DNA of 64,000 bases, taken from assembly GCF_000499845.2 (NCBI RefSeq), contig NC_023749.2, positions 7,174,013 to 7,238,012 on the forward strand. The letters are read 5' to 3'. The stretch is from Phaseolus vulgaris (taxonomy: Eukaryota; Streptophyta; Magnoliopsida; Fabales; Fabaceae). Shown one piece after another: positions 36,504-48,796 of this stretch (its first letter is position 1; each line of letters begins with the position of its first letter). A program made the translations under genes and the position numbers. Under the pieces are notes generated by a model. That model ran no database searches and had not been told where the DNA came from. It saw only the letters and a list, made by a program, of their open reading frames with translations.

Positions 36504-39500
36504 ATGAGTGCAGAGGAAAAGCCTGTGAATGAGGAACATGATGCAGGTTCTTGCAGACGAACAGTTTCTCTTCCAGTTCAAAAGGTATCACTTTTCGTTA
36601 TTCGTTTTGCATCTTCTTTAGCTTCAATCTGGGGCATAGGGTCTGGTTTTTTTCAGGGACTAGTCACCAATTTAAACACTAGAATATGTTTTTTTTTTTC
36701 GTTTTCTTCTCTTTCTTAATAATATCACTTTGTCGCCCCTTCTTTTAGTTTTGGTTTTGTTTGGTTGTTGATATGCTACGAACACGGGAAATAATCATTA
36801 CGAATGACCAAGTTTGTTTTTTTTATATTTTATTTTTCTATTTCAATAATTGGGTCATTTTTTGGACTACTATATCATATGCATATATTTTATAATACTT
36901 AGAGCTTGATTTGTCTGAATATTTTTCATAAACGTGGGATTTATTCCTGCAATGTCTTGTTTCTTGGCGTGAATCTTATTCCTTTTAATTGTTAGCGTGT
37001 TTGTTCTGATTTCTTTTGCGTGTGGCGTCCAGCTACTGTTGTTCTTACCTCCACGTACTTTGAATTATGCAGTTGAATATGTCATATGTAGTTTGCATCC
37101 AGACACCCATAGGAACCAGTCTGTTAGAAACTTGAATCTGATGTGCAAAGCATCTATTATTTAGTTCACCCCATGAATATGTATCACTAAATAATTTGCT
37201 CAGAATTTCCTATGCGCTTTGGTTTGGATATGGTCTCCTCTTTTTATCTTCCCTGGAACAGAATTTTATTGCAAATAAGATATGAATAAGAGTTGAATTT
37301 CACTGTAGGAGGACTTTATATGATACCTTTCTCTTGGAAATCTTGGCTACTCTTTTGTTGATTTAGAGTCTTTGGACGAACTTCTCCACAAGGATTTATA
37401 GGAGAGAGAAAAAATGAAATAGACTCTTCATAAGTTAATATTGGCTCATGCACAAGTTATAAAAATAGAGATTTAGAGAAGTGATACGAGAGAATTTCTA
37501 TAAAGTAACTTGTGTATAAGATAATTTTATCTTACAGAGAAATCGATTTCACTTTTCTCTCCTGAAACATTATAGAGAAGTTTTATAGGAGGATTTCGAC
37601 TTTCAATCACTGCATAACAGTTTATCATCTGAAATACACTTTCCTACTTCTTGTTGCTAAAGAGAAGCAGTTTGAGTGCTAGTTATATTTTCATCACAAT
37701 TATAATAAAAGATTTATGAGATGAATTCATTTAAATATTTTTCTAACTTCTAGTTTGTTATATGCATGTTCTGTAGTGCTATCTAAACTGTGTATTTGAT
37801 TGATTCTTTTTTATAATTCATTTGATACAAATCTTTAATATATCAGAACATATTTTATGCACTGTTTTTTTATTTATATCAAAATTCCATGTTTCAAAAC
37901 TACGACATTGTACTTACAAGTGAGGAGGTGAGTTAATGAAGAGAGGCTGGAAGGAGAAAGAATGTGCTTTCTAAGAAAGAAGATAATCTCAGTATCCCTG
38001 TTTCATATAGTCTAATTCTGTTGTAGTTTGATGGCTTTCAAGCTATGACTGGGAAAAAGGATTCATTGACTACTTAGATACTTAGATACATTTTACATGT
38101 ATCTCAAAGCCACAGCACTTATTTTATCAATTCCATATTTATTTGTAGGTTGATGATCCAATGGGGATAACTGAAGAAACCTCACATGTTCCTCCTCGGA
38201 AGCGACAGAATCTTCTTCTGGAAATACCCTCACGAACAGAAGAGAGTTCTCAAGATTTTGTTGCAATCAAAATGCCACCAACACCAAATTCTAATCCCAC
38301 TCCTACTCCAAAGAGAGTGAATTTTCTTGTGAGTTCTCGCTCTGTTGATCCTCCAACACATAACTCTCCTGGGCCTTCAACATCAAGAGGAAAATCAGCC
38401 ATAAGAAGCCTGCTTCCAAAACTGAGCTTCAGGTATCGAACACCAGCAGCAGATGTTGAAAAGGCAAATACTGCAGCTCCAGAACTTTCCTCTTCAGGCA
38501 TTGTAGAAAAGCCTTCAATTGCAAGATCATTGTCTCTTACTAAGATATTTACTCCTAGGATTAAGAGAACGTCATCATTACCACTAGATGAAATTAGACA
38601 ATCAAACAACGAATCTTCTCATGGTGGAAGTGTTGGTGGTCCTCTAAATGTGAGATTTAATGCTTTTAAGTTCCATTTTTCTGTAGTTATATCTGGTAGT
38701 CGTTGTTGATAAATCATAAGTCGTTTTAATAACCTTTTTTTTAACCTATTAGTTCTTTTTCGCAGAAAAAAGAAGCCCAGAGGAAGATAGCTCGCTCTCT
38801 TTCAGTACCTGCCAACAACAAAGATAAAAGCTTAAGGAGGATGGATTCATTTTTTCGCATTGTTCCTTCTACTCCTCGAGTAAAGGAAATAGATGAATTG
38901 GTAGACACTTCAACAAATGATACTGGTATCTCATTTATAAACATTTGCTTTTGCACTCATGGAAAATAGTAGAATTTTATTTGTCAACTTTGAATTCTCT
39001 GGATTGATTTATTTATGATTTTCCAAACAATTTTAGCATTGGCAATTAGGCAAAAATGTTAGCAGATTATTTGTAGGACTGTTTCCTTAAAGCGGAACGA
39101 AATACACTCTCCCAGTCTCAGATTTTTTTTAAAAAAAATTCTCACTTTCTCTGGAGACATTTTAGTTTAATTTGTAATTTTAGAACACCTACATCTTCAT
39201 ATCTTGCATGAAGTTAGTAATCCATCAATACGTTCATGGTGCAGAAAATCAAGATGCTAATGGTGAAGATATAGCCGAAGAAGAGGCTGTGTGTAGAATC
39301 TGTCTGGTTGATCTGTGTGAAGGAGGTGAGACCTTCAAGTTGGAATGCAGCTGCAAAGGTGAACTTGCTCTGGCTCACCAAGAATGTGCTATTAAATGGT
39401 TTAGTATAAAGGGTAACAAGACCTGTGATGTGTGCAAGGAGGAAGTTCGGAACCTACCTGTCACTCTATTACGGATCCAAAGTGTTCGAAATCGGAATAA

Positions 39501-41762
39501 TGGTGCAAGTAGGTCTCAGCTGGAAGATGCCACCGGATACAGGCATGTATATTCACTTTTGTTTGATAAGGATCTTTCTGGTGAATGAATTATGACTATG
39601 CTTCAATAAGGAACTACTGGATATCATATAATCTTAATAGACCTTGATAGAAACCTGGTATCTTATTACAAAATATCTGGACGAACTCACCAATTTGTGG
39701 AACAGAAAACACACACCATGAAGATCTTTGAGGGTTTTGTACCTCCCAGTGCTCAAAGGTCTAATTTCCTCTCAAATGACAAGTCACCTCCCTATTTCCC
39801 CCTTCCTATTATCTATAACCCACTATCTCTTACTCTCTAGATAACTTTGCTAACTAACTATTGTGGTCAGCAGATTCACACTTTAATGATTTTGAATCAC
39901 CTTCCTGCCACTTGTTTGTTGTTATTCAACTCAAAATTTTCGTCGTCTCCACTGCTTCATGCATCTAATAATGGTTATCAACTTATCATACCATCTAAGA
40001 TACAGACCAACTAGTTTACTGTCATGCCTTAGAAATTGAAGCAATGGAGTCACATGCTACGTCATGATTCAAACATAGTTTGTGATACAGACCATTTGTG
40101 ATACTTATAAAGCCAGTAGTTTTTCTTGAAGTTCTGCAGCTACTACTAGTGGAATAGTGTGTTTTTGTTATATCTTTATTTATAAATTCTTTCGCTGTGG
40201 ATTATTAATTATTATAGTCACACCTTTAATTTGCCTGCTCATTTTAATAGGGTATGGCAGGAAGTCCCAGTTCTTGTCATTGTCAGCATGCTTGCGTATT
40301 TCTGCTTTCTTGAGCAGCTATTGGTAAGAACATCAGTCCTCTCAGAATTATGAAGTTTTCAATTTTGTATCGGCTCAGTTATTCAACTCTCTGCAGGTTG
40401 GAAAAATGGGCACTGGTGCAATTGCCATATCACTTCCATTTTCCTGTGTACTGGGTCTACTTTCCTCCATGACATCATCAACCATGGGTAGGTTTGAACA
40501 TTGGTAAATATTGTAAATATACTTTTCTCAATAACTCATCGAGTGTCCATTGAAACTTTCATGCACCTATTGCCAGTAATTTAAATGACTTTTATCTAAC
40601 ATATCCTTCTTCTGTGTTAATGAAACTGTTAATTGGGGGAATTTTATAAAATTTCATTAAATTATTGATAGTACCGATACATTAGAGTCAGAGTGGCACT
40701 AGAGGCTTCATCCTTTATAGATCTGTAATGGTGGACTAGTCAAAGCCATTTGTTTGTTGTAATAGACTGAGATCCTGGCAACTGCAAGTATATTTCATTG
40801 ATTAGCATTCTTTATTGAGGTCTGGATGGTATAAAATATGATGTGGCAATTTCTACTATTATGACACTGAATGATTCTTTTATTCTCAACAAGTAATTTT
40901 TGTACGTTTTTTTTATTCATGATGCTAGTTTTATTCTTTTCTGCCAGATTGGTTAGCTGATCTATGCGTCCTAACATTTTTTTTTTAAACTTTGGTCTCC
41001 AGTAAAAAGCAGGTTCATCTGGATTTATGCTTCTGTCCAGTTTGCTCTGGTGGTTCTCTTTGCGCATATTTTTTACTCCATGGTAATGAATTTTTTGTCT
41101 GAACCAAACTCTTGTTGCCTGGATTTTTCATTTGAAACCAAGTTTGGCAATATTTAGTGAAACATAAATTATCAAATGAATAGAATAGAATAATAGGTTT
41201 CTATCTCTAAAAGAAAAACGACAGTATCCGAAGTGGTACGGATGAAACTATGCCCTCTCCAAATTTTCATAGAACATGATTCTTGGGGAACGTAATGGAA
41301 CAATAGATATCCAATCTGATTCCATCTAAGTTGGTTTATGCATATCCTGATTCCAAAGTCCAGTCACAACATTTTGCTTGTATAGCATAGCATTATTGGC
41401 TGGTTATATAGATGCATGAAATTGTGTACGAGACTCCTACATGCAGAAGGCCAAGCATTCTTTCTGACTCTCTTAATGTCTTTTGTCCCCTTCAGGTTCA
41501 TGTGCAAGCCGTTTTGTCTATCCTTCTGGCTACATTTGCTGGTTTTGGTGTGGTGATGAGTGGGAGTTCTATTCTTGTGGAGTTTTATAGATGGAGAGGA
41601 AGATTGCAAGCTTTATCAGAGCAGCGACACGGCCCTCAATTGATCCCACAAACAGGACAAAATCCACGATCTTCAAACACTCCTCATTCAGATTCAGGTT
41701 CAGGTCCTCCAAACCACAGTCAAGCTGTGGTGCAAAATGAACAGAACTCAAATCAGAGTTGA
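36504..41762 (+). CDS. RING-CH (RINGv/MARCH-type) membrane E3 ubiquitin ligase
   Basis: Eight exons join in frame to 516 aa: 36504-36584, 38149-38649, 38766-38925, 39245-39542, 40251-40323, 40397-40487, 41003-41082, 41496-41762. Residues 1-247 are Ser/Pro-rich and probably disordered. The RING-CH finger follows with C264, C267, C282, C284, H292, C295, C308 and C311; the Cys4-His-Cys3 order and the x7 spacing before His are as in MARCH ligases. Residues about 349-450 form up to four hydrophobic segments ('[20 protein letters not shown]', '[15 protein letters not shown]', '[14 protein letters not shown]', '[18 protein letters not shown]'). The tail is Gln/Asn/Ser-rich. Such proteins ubiquitinate membrane proteins; the substrate is unknown. 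Intron 4 uses a GC donor (TACAG/GCATGT), because the only frame-preserving junction gives '...[11 protein letters not shown]'. Intron 1 is 1.56 kb and holds a foldback element. Confidence 0.92.
37369..37592. mobile_element. Foldback MITE in intron 1 of the RING-CH gene
   Basis: The left arm contains 'GAACTTCTCCACAAGG', then 'GGAGAGAGAAAAAATGAAAT' and 'CATGCACAAGTTAT'. The right arm contains the reverse-complement counterparts 'AACTTGTGTATAAG', 'ATTTCACTTTTCTCTCC' and 'ATAGAGAAGTTTTATAG'. The arms are about 95 bases and imperfect. A transcript of the intron would fold into a long hairpin. I did not find a clean target duplication. Confidence 0.65.
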
Positions 41763-44047
41763 ATTGATGTGTTTGTTTGGCTTCTCTTAACACTGGAGGA
41801 TGCAGCTGATTGCTTTTCATTATTGATTTGGAAGTACTTATTGTGTATAGGGAATTAGACTTTATTACCTTTTTACATCTTCACCAAACTTCATTGTACA
41901 GCTTATGGCAGCAAGCAAAAGTGACTTAGATGTAGTTTCTCATGCTGTGGAATTTCTGTTTATTTATTTATAATGGGAAGTACAATTTTCAGCACATTAA
42001 AACCAGAAGGCGTCTGGCCTTCTTTTTTGTAGCCCTGGGTGAGAGAATGATTTGTTTTTGGTCAGAGTGGTGAGAAAGTCTTGTTAGTTTATCTTGGTGG
42101 TTTGATCATTGATGGGCAATACCAAACACCAAATGTATTGATGTAGATGAAGCTTTATTACCTTCTACTCTAGGACTAGAGCACATCTTCCACATCTACA
42201 CTATTCCATGCTGCTTTTGGAAGAAACACTTGAAGTGTCTTCAACAGTACATTCTAGCAAATTGCATGTTATGTTGCAAGAATAATTAACACATTTCTTG
42301 TGAAGATGGAAATCTCTACTCTTTATTCAGTTAGGTATTGATTGACCTTCTATCCAATGATATGTATATATGGCAAGATCACTGCAAAAGTTGTTATGAC
42401 ACGTAGTGTGTACAATGTTCTTTTTTTGACCAAGTATGTTTGCCATAATCTATCACCAAGATAAAGAAGCTTGCTTTATTCTTTTATTGAATTTTTCGTG
42501 TACAAAGCTTGCTTTATTCTATTCAAGCTGACACTGAATTGTATTATCTACTTTATCTGCTAGCACACTTGTTTTAGAAAAATAAGAAATCGTGTCAGCT
42601 ATTTTACACTGAAAATGACTACTTGGTTGCATCTTTCTGTTAATCAAATGTGAAGCAGAAAAGCAGAATCTGATAACATTAATATGGTTGCTTAATTTCC
42701 TTTATAACTAGTCTGAGAATTTCATCTGATTTTTTTTGCTCAAGTTTAATGGTTGAGTTTAAAAAAATTATTGAATTAAAATAATTGTTATTCTTTAATC
42801 TAAAGTTAAATGAAAACTTTTGTACTTTAATTTCTACTTTAGATTTAGAATAACAGTTATTTAATTGTCTCCGGTAGTTCGTTCTAAATTTTCATTTTTT
42901 TAGCACAAAATAAAGATTTCAGAATTGAACACTTAAAGCAAGTTTGAGCAAAATTTGAACAATTAAAAAAAATCCAATTTAGTCCTTAAATATGTGAAAT
43001 ATTAATTTAATTCTTGAAACAACACAATAGACCATTGTATCATCAAAATATAACTTTAAGGATTAATTTGGCAATAAATTAGTTTACCTATCAAACGATA
43101 ATAGTTAGGAATTATTTTACTATTTGTTACACATACAAAGAATAAAATTAAATTGGCATCACTTCAAATAGTAGAAATATTGTTGAATAGTAGAAATTTA
43201 GAAATTTTTCTATTTGAAGTAAAATATAATGTTTTGATCGATGAATTTAGAGTGGATGAGATTTAAATATTTTAATGGAGATTGTTCCTGGAAAGCAAAA
43301 TATGAAAATATAAGAGGATTTTATAGTTTTTATATTAAAAAACTTATTCAAGGATTTGATTGCACGAGTAAAAGCAATTTATGGACTTGGTTTAAGAGAG
43401 AAAATTTGAGTAAAAAATTATTGAAATGATCTAATATTATCAAAATCTGATTTTTGGTGAAAATAATTTTTAACCAAAATTTATTTATTTCTTTGAGTAA
43501 GATTAGTCTAATATGAAACTTTAGAACATTGATGTCCATAAGATAAATAATGAAGTATGAATGTTATGCAACATTTTTGGAAGTGCAATATAACATGTTT
43601 AGTTGAAATGCACATGTCTTATGCTTGAAGAGTCGAAGGTTTTTGTTGTTTTCACCCCTATGTTATTTTTACATACTATTGTAATGGAATGACAAAAAAT
43701 ATTTTTTTAAATCTTGACACTTTTTAAAAAATGTATTAAAAAGCTTTCAAAATACACACTTTAGAATGTTTTCAGAAAAATATATTTAAAAAGGATAATT
43801 TTATACATAATATTTTAAAACACATAATTCAGAATTGATTTTTCACTATTTCAGATTCAACATCATAATACCCATTATAAGATTTACCATTATTAAAATT
43901 AAATTTTTGAAACAATTCAGAATGATGTTGTTCTCAAAATACTTTTGTCAAATAATCGTGGAATGTTCTTCCATTTCATGTCATAATGGTACAAACGAAT
44001 CCATCAAAGATACAAGATATGGAGGCCCATAACATCCTCTTTCACAA
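41763..44047. other. Spacer downstream of the RING-CH gene
   Basis: The first several hundred bases are the likely 3'UTR. From about 42700 the sequence is AT-rich, with no supported gene. The 43241-43429 frame has no family resemblance. Confidence 0.5.
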
Positions 44048-44056
44048 TTCCAAGTT

Positions 44057-44741
44057 AGCAGATTCTCCCTACACCATATCATACCATATCATTTTGGACT
44101 ACACCCAATATAGAAATATCCTTAATGAAATGAAAATTAGGATTTAGGTAAAATGTGCACTCAACCCACACCCAACCCACCCAGCAGCCTTGCACCCTTA
44201 ATTTTTCGGTGGTCAATGTGAGGCAGCGCACAGAAGCTTGGAAACTTAAACACAGAGCAACCCAAGCACCTCCATTCTTGTTCTTGTTGTGATTGTTACA
44301 GCAACGGAACTCGAAAACAGCAGAGGCACCGCGACGACATCAATTGACATTCCTAAAGATTATCGTTGTGACATTCTTCTCTTTTTACACTTTCAAGATA
44401 AAAGTGCAGAACTCACTGACAACCTCAAAACTCACCTTCTGCGATTTGTCTCCTTCTCCGGTAGCTTCGTCGGTGGCTTCAATCCTTTTCCGGTGACTTC
44501 ATCTCCTTCTCCGGTGGCTTCATTTTCTGTCGTCGCAGTGTCTCAATGTTGCTTCGAGTTCCGGCAGCCACAGTGACGGCAAGAATAAAAATAAAGGATG
44601 CAAGGCTGCTGGGTGAGTTGGGTGTGGGTTGAGTGCACATATTATCTAAACCCTAATTTTCATTTCATTAAGGATATTTTAGCCTTTTTTTTGTGTATAT
44701 TGGGTGCAATCCAAAATGATATGGTGCAGGGAGAATCTGCC
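44057..44741. mobile_element. Mutator-like foldback element with GC-richer interior (Pack-MULE candidate)
   Basis: Long terminal inverted repeats of about 140 bp: the left starts AGCAGATTCTCCC and runs to CAGCAGCCTTGCA (about 44195), and the right is its complement from GCAAGGCTGCTGGG (about 44603) to GGGAGAATCTGCC. The flanks TTCCAAGTT (44048-44056) and TTCTAAGTT (44742-44750) form a 9-bp target duplication with one mismatch, the Mutator length. The interior (about 44200-44600) is clearly GC-richer than its surroundings, with repeated 'TCTCCTTCTCCGGT' words, and contains a 95-codon frame (44289-44576) without a recognisable domain. It may be captured host sequence; no transposase is present. 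Confidence 0.8.
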
Positions 44742-44750
44742 TTCTAAGTT

Positions 44751-46340
44751 TTGAATGAATGAAAGTGGTGGCCCTCTTTATTGGATCAAACAAGGGCTTT
44801 TCGAAAAGTTTTAGATTTTATATTTCTTTAATCATTTTGAACAAGAATTCTAAAATAGATTTAAAATTATTTCAAAAATTCATTATATAAATTTAGGTAT
44901 TTTTAATTAAGTTTCTATTAATTTCCTTTTATTCAAAAAATTTATATTTTTCAAGATGACTCAATGTCTTCTAATTTTTCGGTTGATTTGGTGACATTAC
45001 ATCATTTTGTTTACTTGTCTTTACACATTAAGAAAAATAAGATGGTATAATTAATATAGAATGACAATAAATTTTTATTATGTTTATTAAAAAAAATGGA
45101 TAATAAGGGATTTTCATTGTCACTAACATTAATGTTTATGACCGTAACGATTCCTTGATTGTTATAGATAATAATAATGTGAAAGTTATTGGGAACATGA
45201 CAACTTTATTATTTAACATGTTTTCAATTAAAAAAATACAAAGTCATTTGTTGTTTTAGATTAACAGTTATATCATTTTTTTTTATTAATCTTAAAATAT
45301 CATATTTTTTTAACATGTGGAAACAAATAACAAGATTGATATAGTATCAAGACTCTTTATTTTGGATATATATATATATGACCCTTAGTCCAATTATTCT
45401 ATTTGAATATTTATTAAAATTGCCTTTCGGAGATGAATGATGGATTGTTAGTTTGAACGATTTGGAAGATATAATTGGAGGGTATGTATGGTTGGGTTAG
45501 ATTTGTATATTCGGTAGAATCTGACATATTTACCAAACCCTTTGCATGGATTTGGCGTGCAGTTGTATGATATGGAGAAGCTTATTTATCTTATAGTTTA
45601 GGTGTTTTATCTCATTTTGGTTTTATTGCTTGTTATTTTGTTTGGTTTAATAATACCACTTATCCTAGTGAGTTTTAAGGATCAATTGGTCAATAAGCTT
45701 CTCAAGTTCTATCATTTATTTTTCTAGTTAGAGACAACGTTTGGGGCTAATGTAGGATCTCCTCAAAGACCTACAAATGTAGGTAAATATATAATGTGTT
45801 CTATGACGAATAAAGTTATTCTTGACAGAGAAACTATGTGTACGTAATTCGATTAACCAAATGTTTAAATGATAGATACTCAATTGAAGAATATAAATTT
45901 TGTAATATTCAATAGAACCAAAAAAATAAAAATAAAACTTAATTAAAAACAATCAAAATTATGATACGCTTAGAACTTAATTAAGTTTATTATTAAGTAT
46001 ACCCAAAAAATCAATTTAAAATAGTTAAAATTCAACTTCAAATTATATATTTTAAAATAAAAACTTGAGAACATATTTTAAAATATTTTTTCAAAAAAAT
46101 TCTAGAACGTGTAATCTATAAAAAAAAATTAATTATTGTAGAGAGTGCAAAGATTTTAAAATAATAATTTTGTTATTCTACTATGAGGAGAGCAATGAAA
46201 AAATTGAGATTGAAGAAGTAAAAATCATAATTGAATTCCCACATTAGATAGGATGATGTATACTATCGTTCATAATTTAAAAAAAAAAAAACTTAGTATA
46301 AGGGAAATATAGGAAGAGAAAAATTAATTTCACTTCTTTA
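44751..46340. other. AT-rich spacer
   Basis: There is no supported gene. The segment 45420-45720 is less AT-rich and may be decayed repeat DNA, but I recognise no family. Confidence 0.5.
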
Positions 46341-46494
46341 TAAGTAAAATTTAATTTATGAACAAGTTAAAAATAAAAAATGAAGAAAAATTATTTAAAA
46401 TTGTTACAACCTCAATAAGTAAAATTTAATTTATGAACAAGTTAAAAAATAAAAAGATGAAGAAAAATTATTTGAAATTGTTCCAACCTCAAAT
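46341..46494. repeat. Tandem duplication of a roughly 77-bp unit
   Basis: Two adjacent copies begin TAAGTAAAATTTAATTTATG (46341 and 46416) and end near 'CAACCTCAA', differing by a few substitutions and single-base indels. Nothing coding is involved. Confidence 0.85.
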
Positions 46495-48796
46495 CCAAAT
46501 ATAACAACATTAGGATTAATTACCGTCATTTTTTAGGTCGGTGTTCTGTCACGGTTTTGTCCTTAAAAAATCTCCTTAATCTCGACTCCTAAGTGAGGGT
46601 CTCAAGTACCACATCTAAAGTATTATCTGTTTTGGAGGTCAATATTTCGTCACGGTTTTATCCTTAACCTTGACTTTCAAGCAATATGATGAGACTATAT
46701 TAACCATATCCAACCTAACTAACTATGAAATAACTTTTACATATGAGTTAATTTATAAGTTAATCTTTAAGATTAAAGTTGTGAAAAAAATCTTCTTTTA
46801 AAACATGTTTGGACGAAATTCTTCATAAGAGTTTATAAGATAATTTAATAAGAATAATAATAGAAATTAACTTTTTTTTTTCTTAAACTAAAGGTAACTT
46901 ATACCCGAGATCATTCATAAAAATTCTATCAGATAGTTTTTTATCTATTATTTATTCACAAAGTTAATTTATAAAGAAGTTATTTTTTTAGTACATAATA
47001 TTAAGAAACTCGTTTAAAAATAGTTTTATTTTTTGAAGTTCTTTTAGAAATGTTCTTATAAACATATCCTTTCTCTGTTCACAATGAACATTTAATTTAA
47101 ATAAAATTAATGTAATGCATTTTTACTCAAAACATATAATGGTAGAAAATTATGAATAAAGCAAAGCATTAAATATGTTTTAGTTATTCACAAATGATTT
47201 TTCTTCGTACTAGTTATTGTAAATATATTCTTTAATTTTAATTCCTCTAAAATTTAAAATTGTTTTTTATCTATAGTATTATTATATACTTTTGTTAAAT
47301 CATCTCTCATGAAAATGCTATATTATGGAGTCTTATTTCACTGCATAATTATCGTATTTTTAAGACTTTCTTACAAACTTTTATTTTGTTACAATACAAA
47401 GTTTTATAAAATTGTAATTTTAATTATATTCTTTTTACACTTCTAACTTTTTAGAAGCTAGAAAATAATATTTTTATTCTTATAATGATATTATTTAATA
47501 TTAACAGTCTTAAATTTTATATTAAATCAACATATTTAACGAAGTATATCTACAAGACAGAAACTTATTATTATAAATGCGTGTGAGGATAAAACTAGCT
47601 GATAAACTAATTGTACTTGATAAGTTAATTTCTAAGTAATAAATTCAAAATTTAGAAGTTTACGGTTGATAAGCTAATCTATTATATTAGAAATATTTGG
47701 TAAACTAACTATAAAATTAGATGACATAAAAGAATATAACTGTATAAGTTTTAATATTTTATTATATAAACGAAATTTGTGATGCTAAGCAAAAATATCT
47801 TATTATATAATTATAATTTTAGATTCTTTAAATAATTAAATTATTATTTAAAAAATTTAGTACTTCTATTTTTTTTAAAGTTTATATTTTTTTATTTGAA
47901 GAAATATTTTTTAAATGAGTTGATATAATTAGTATTAAATTTATTTTTATTTATTTCTTCAGAAAATTTTAAAAAAATTATTTCTGAATTTAGATTATTT
48001 TTACATCATTTTTTTACAATTTTTATTATTTATAATTTTCACATATCAACATATAATGATTTATTTATTTCAATTTATAATTATATTTTTAAAAAAAATT
48101 TAAACTGCATAAAAATTTAAAATTAATTCATCAAATATTAAAATACTACAATAATTAGTTATCTCCGTAGAATTTAAATATATAACAATAGGTAAAAAAA
48201 ATAAAAACAATAAAGAATATATTAAAATATAAAAGATATTAATAGAATAAAATTAAAAACTATCAACTACCTATATGTGAACTAGTTTATAGCTTTAACT
48301 TATAAAACAAACTAATTTAACATAATTATTAGATTTTTTATTTATTTTTTGGTCAAAACAATTTATAAATTAGTAAAAAAAATTAATAATTAACTTATTG
48401 ACTTGCACATTTTAAGAATTTATATAATGAAAAGTCAAATAATTATTCTAAGGGTGTTTAAATAATACCTTTAAACAAAATAGGTAAGAATTATAAAGGA
48501 CATGGTATTTATTCATCATTAAATAAACATTATGATCAAAATTAGCGATTTTAAATTTTAAAAGGATGAAAAATAATATTTCATAGAAATTAAAATAAAA
48601 ATCCATATAGTTTAAAAGAATTATATAGAATGATTTGTAATTTTAGAAGAATAAAAAATATATTTAATTTTTAAAATGAAACAGAAAAACAATTGTAGAA
48701 AGTGGAGAACTGAAGGAACAGAGAGTGTGTCTATAAGGTATTGGGTAGAGAAGTGATTATGGAGCAGAGCATAGTTGAATACAGATTTTGCATAGA
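46495..48796. other. AT-rich spacer and 5' region of the YRDC gene
   Basis: 'GTCACGGTTTT' recurs at about 46549 and 46653 in a short imperfect direct repeat. From about 46800 to 47060 there are foldback-MITE-like pieces. The rest to about 48680 is extremely AT-rich with no gene. The last 110 bases are the presumed leader of the YrdC gene. Confidence 0.45.

Noticed and set aside
44289..44576. A 95-codon frame as a small gene
   Set aside because: It lies wholly inside a transposon with 9-bp target duplications and has no domain; captured sequence is a simpler reading.
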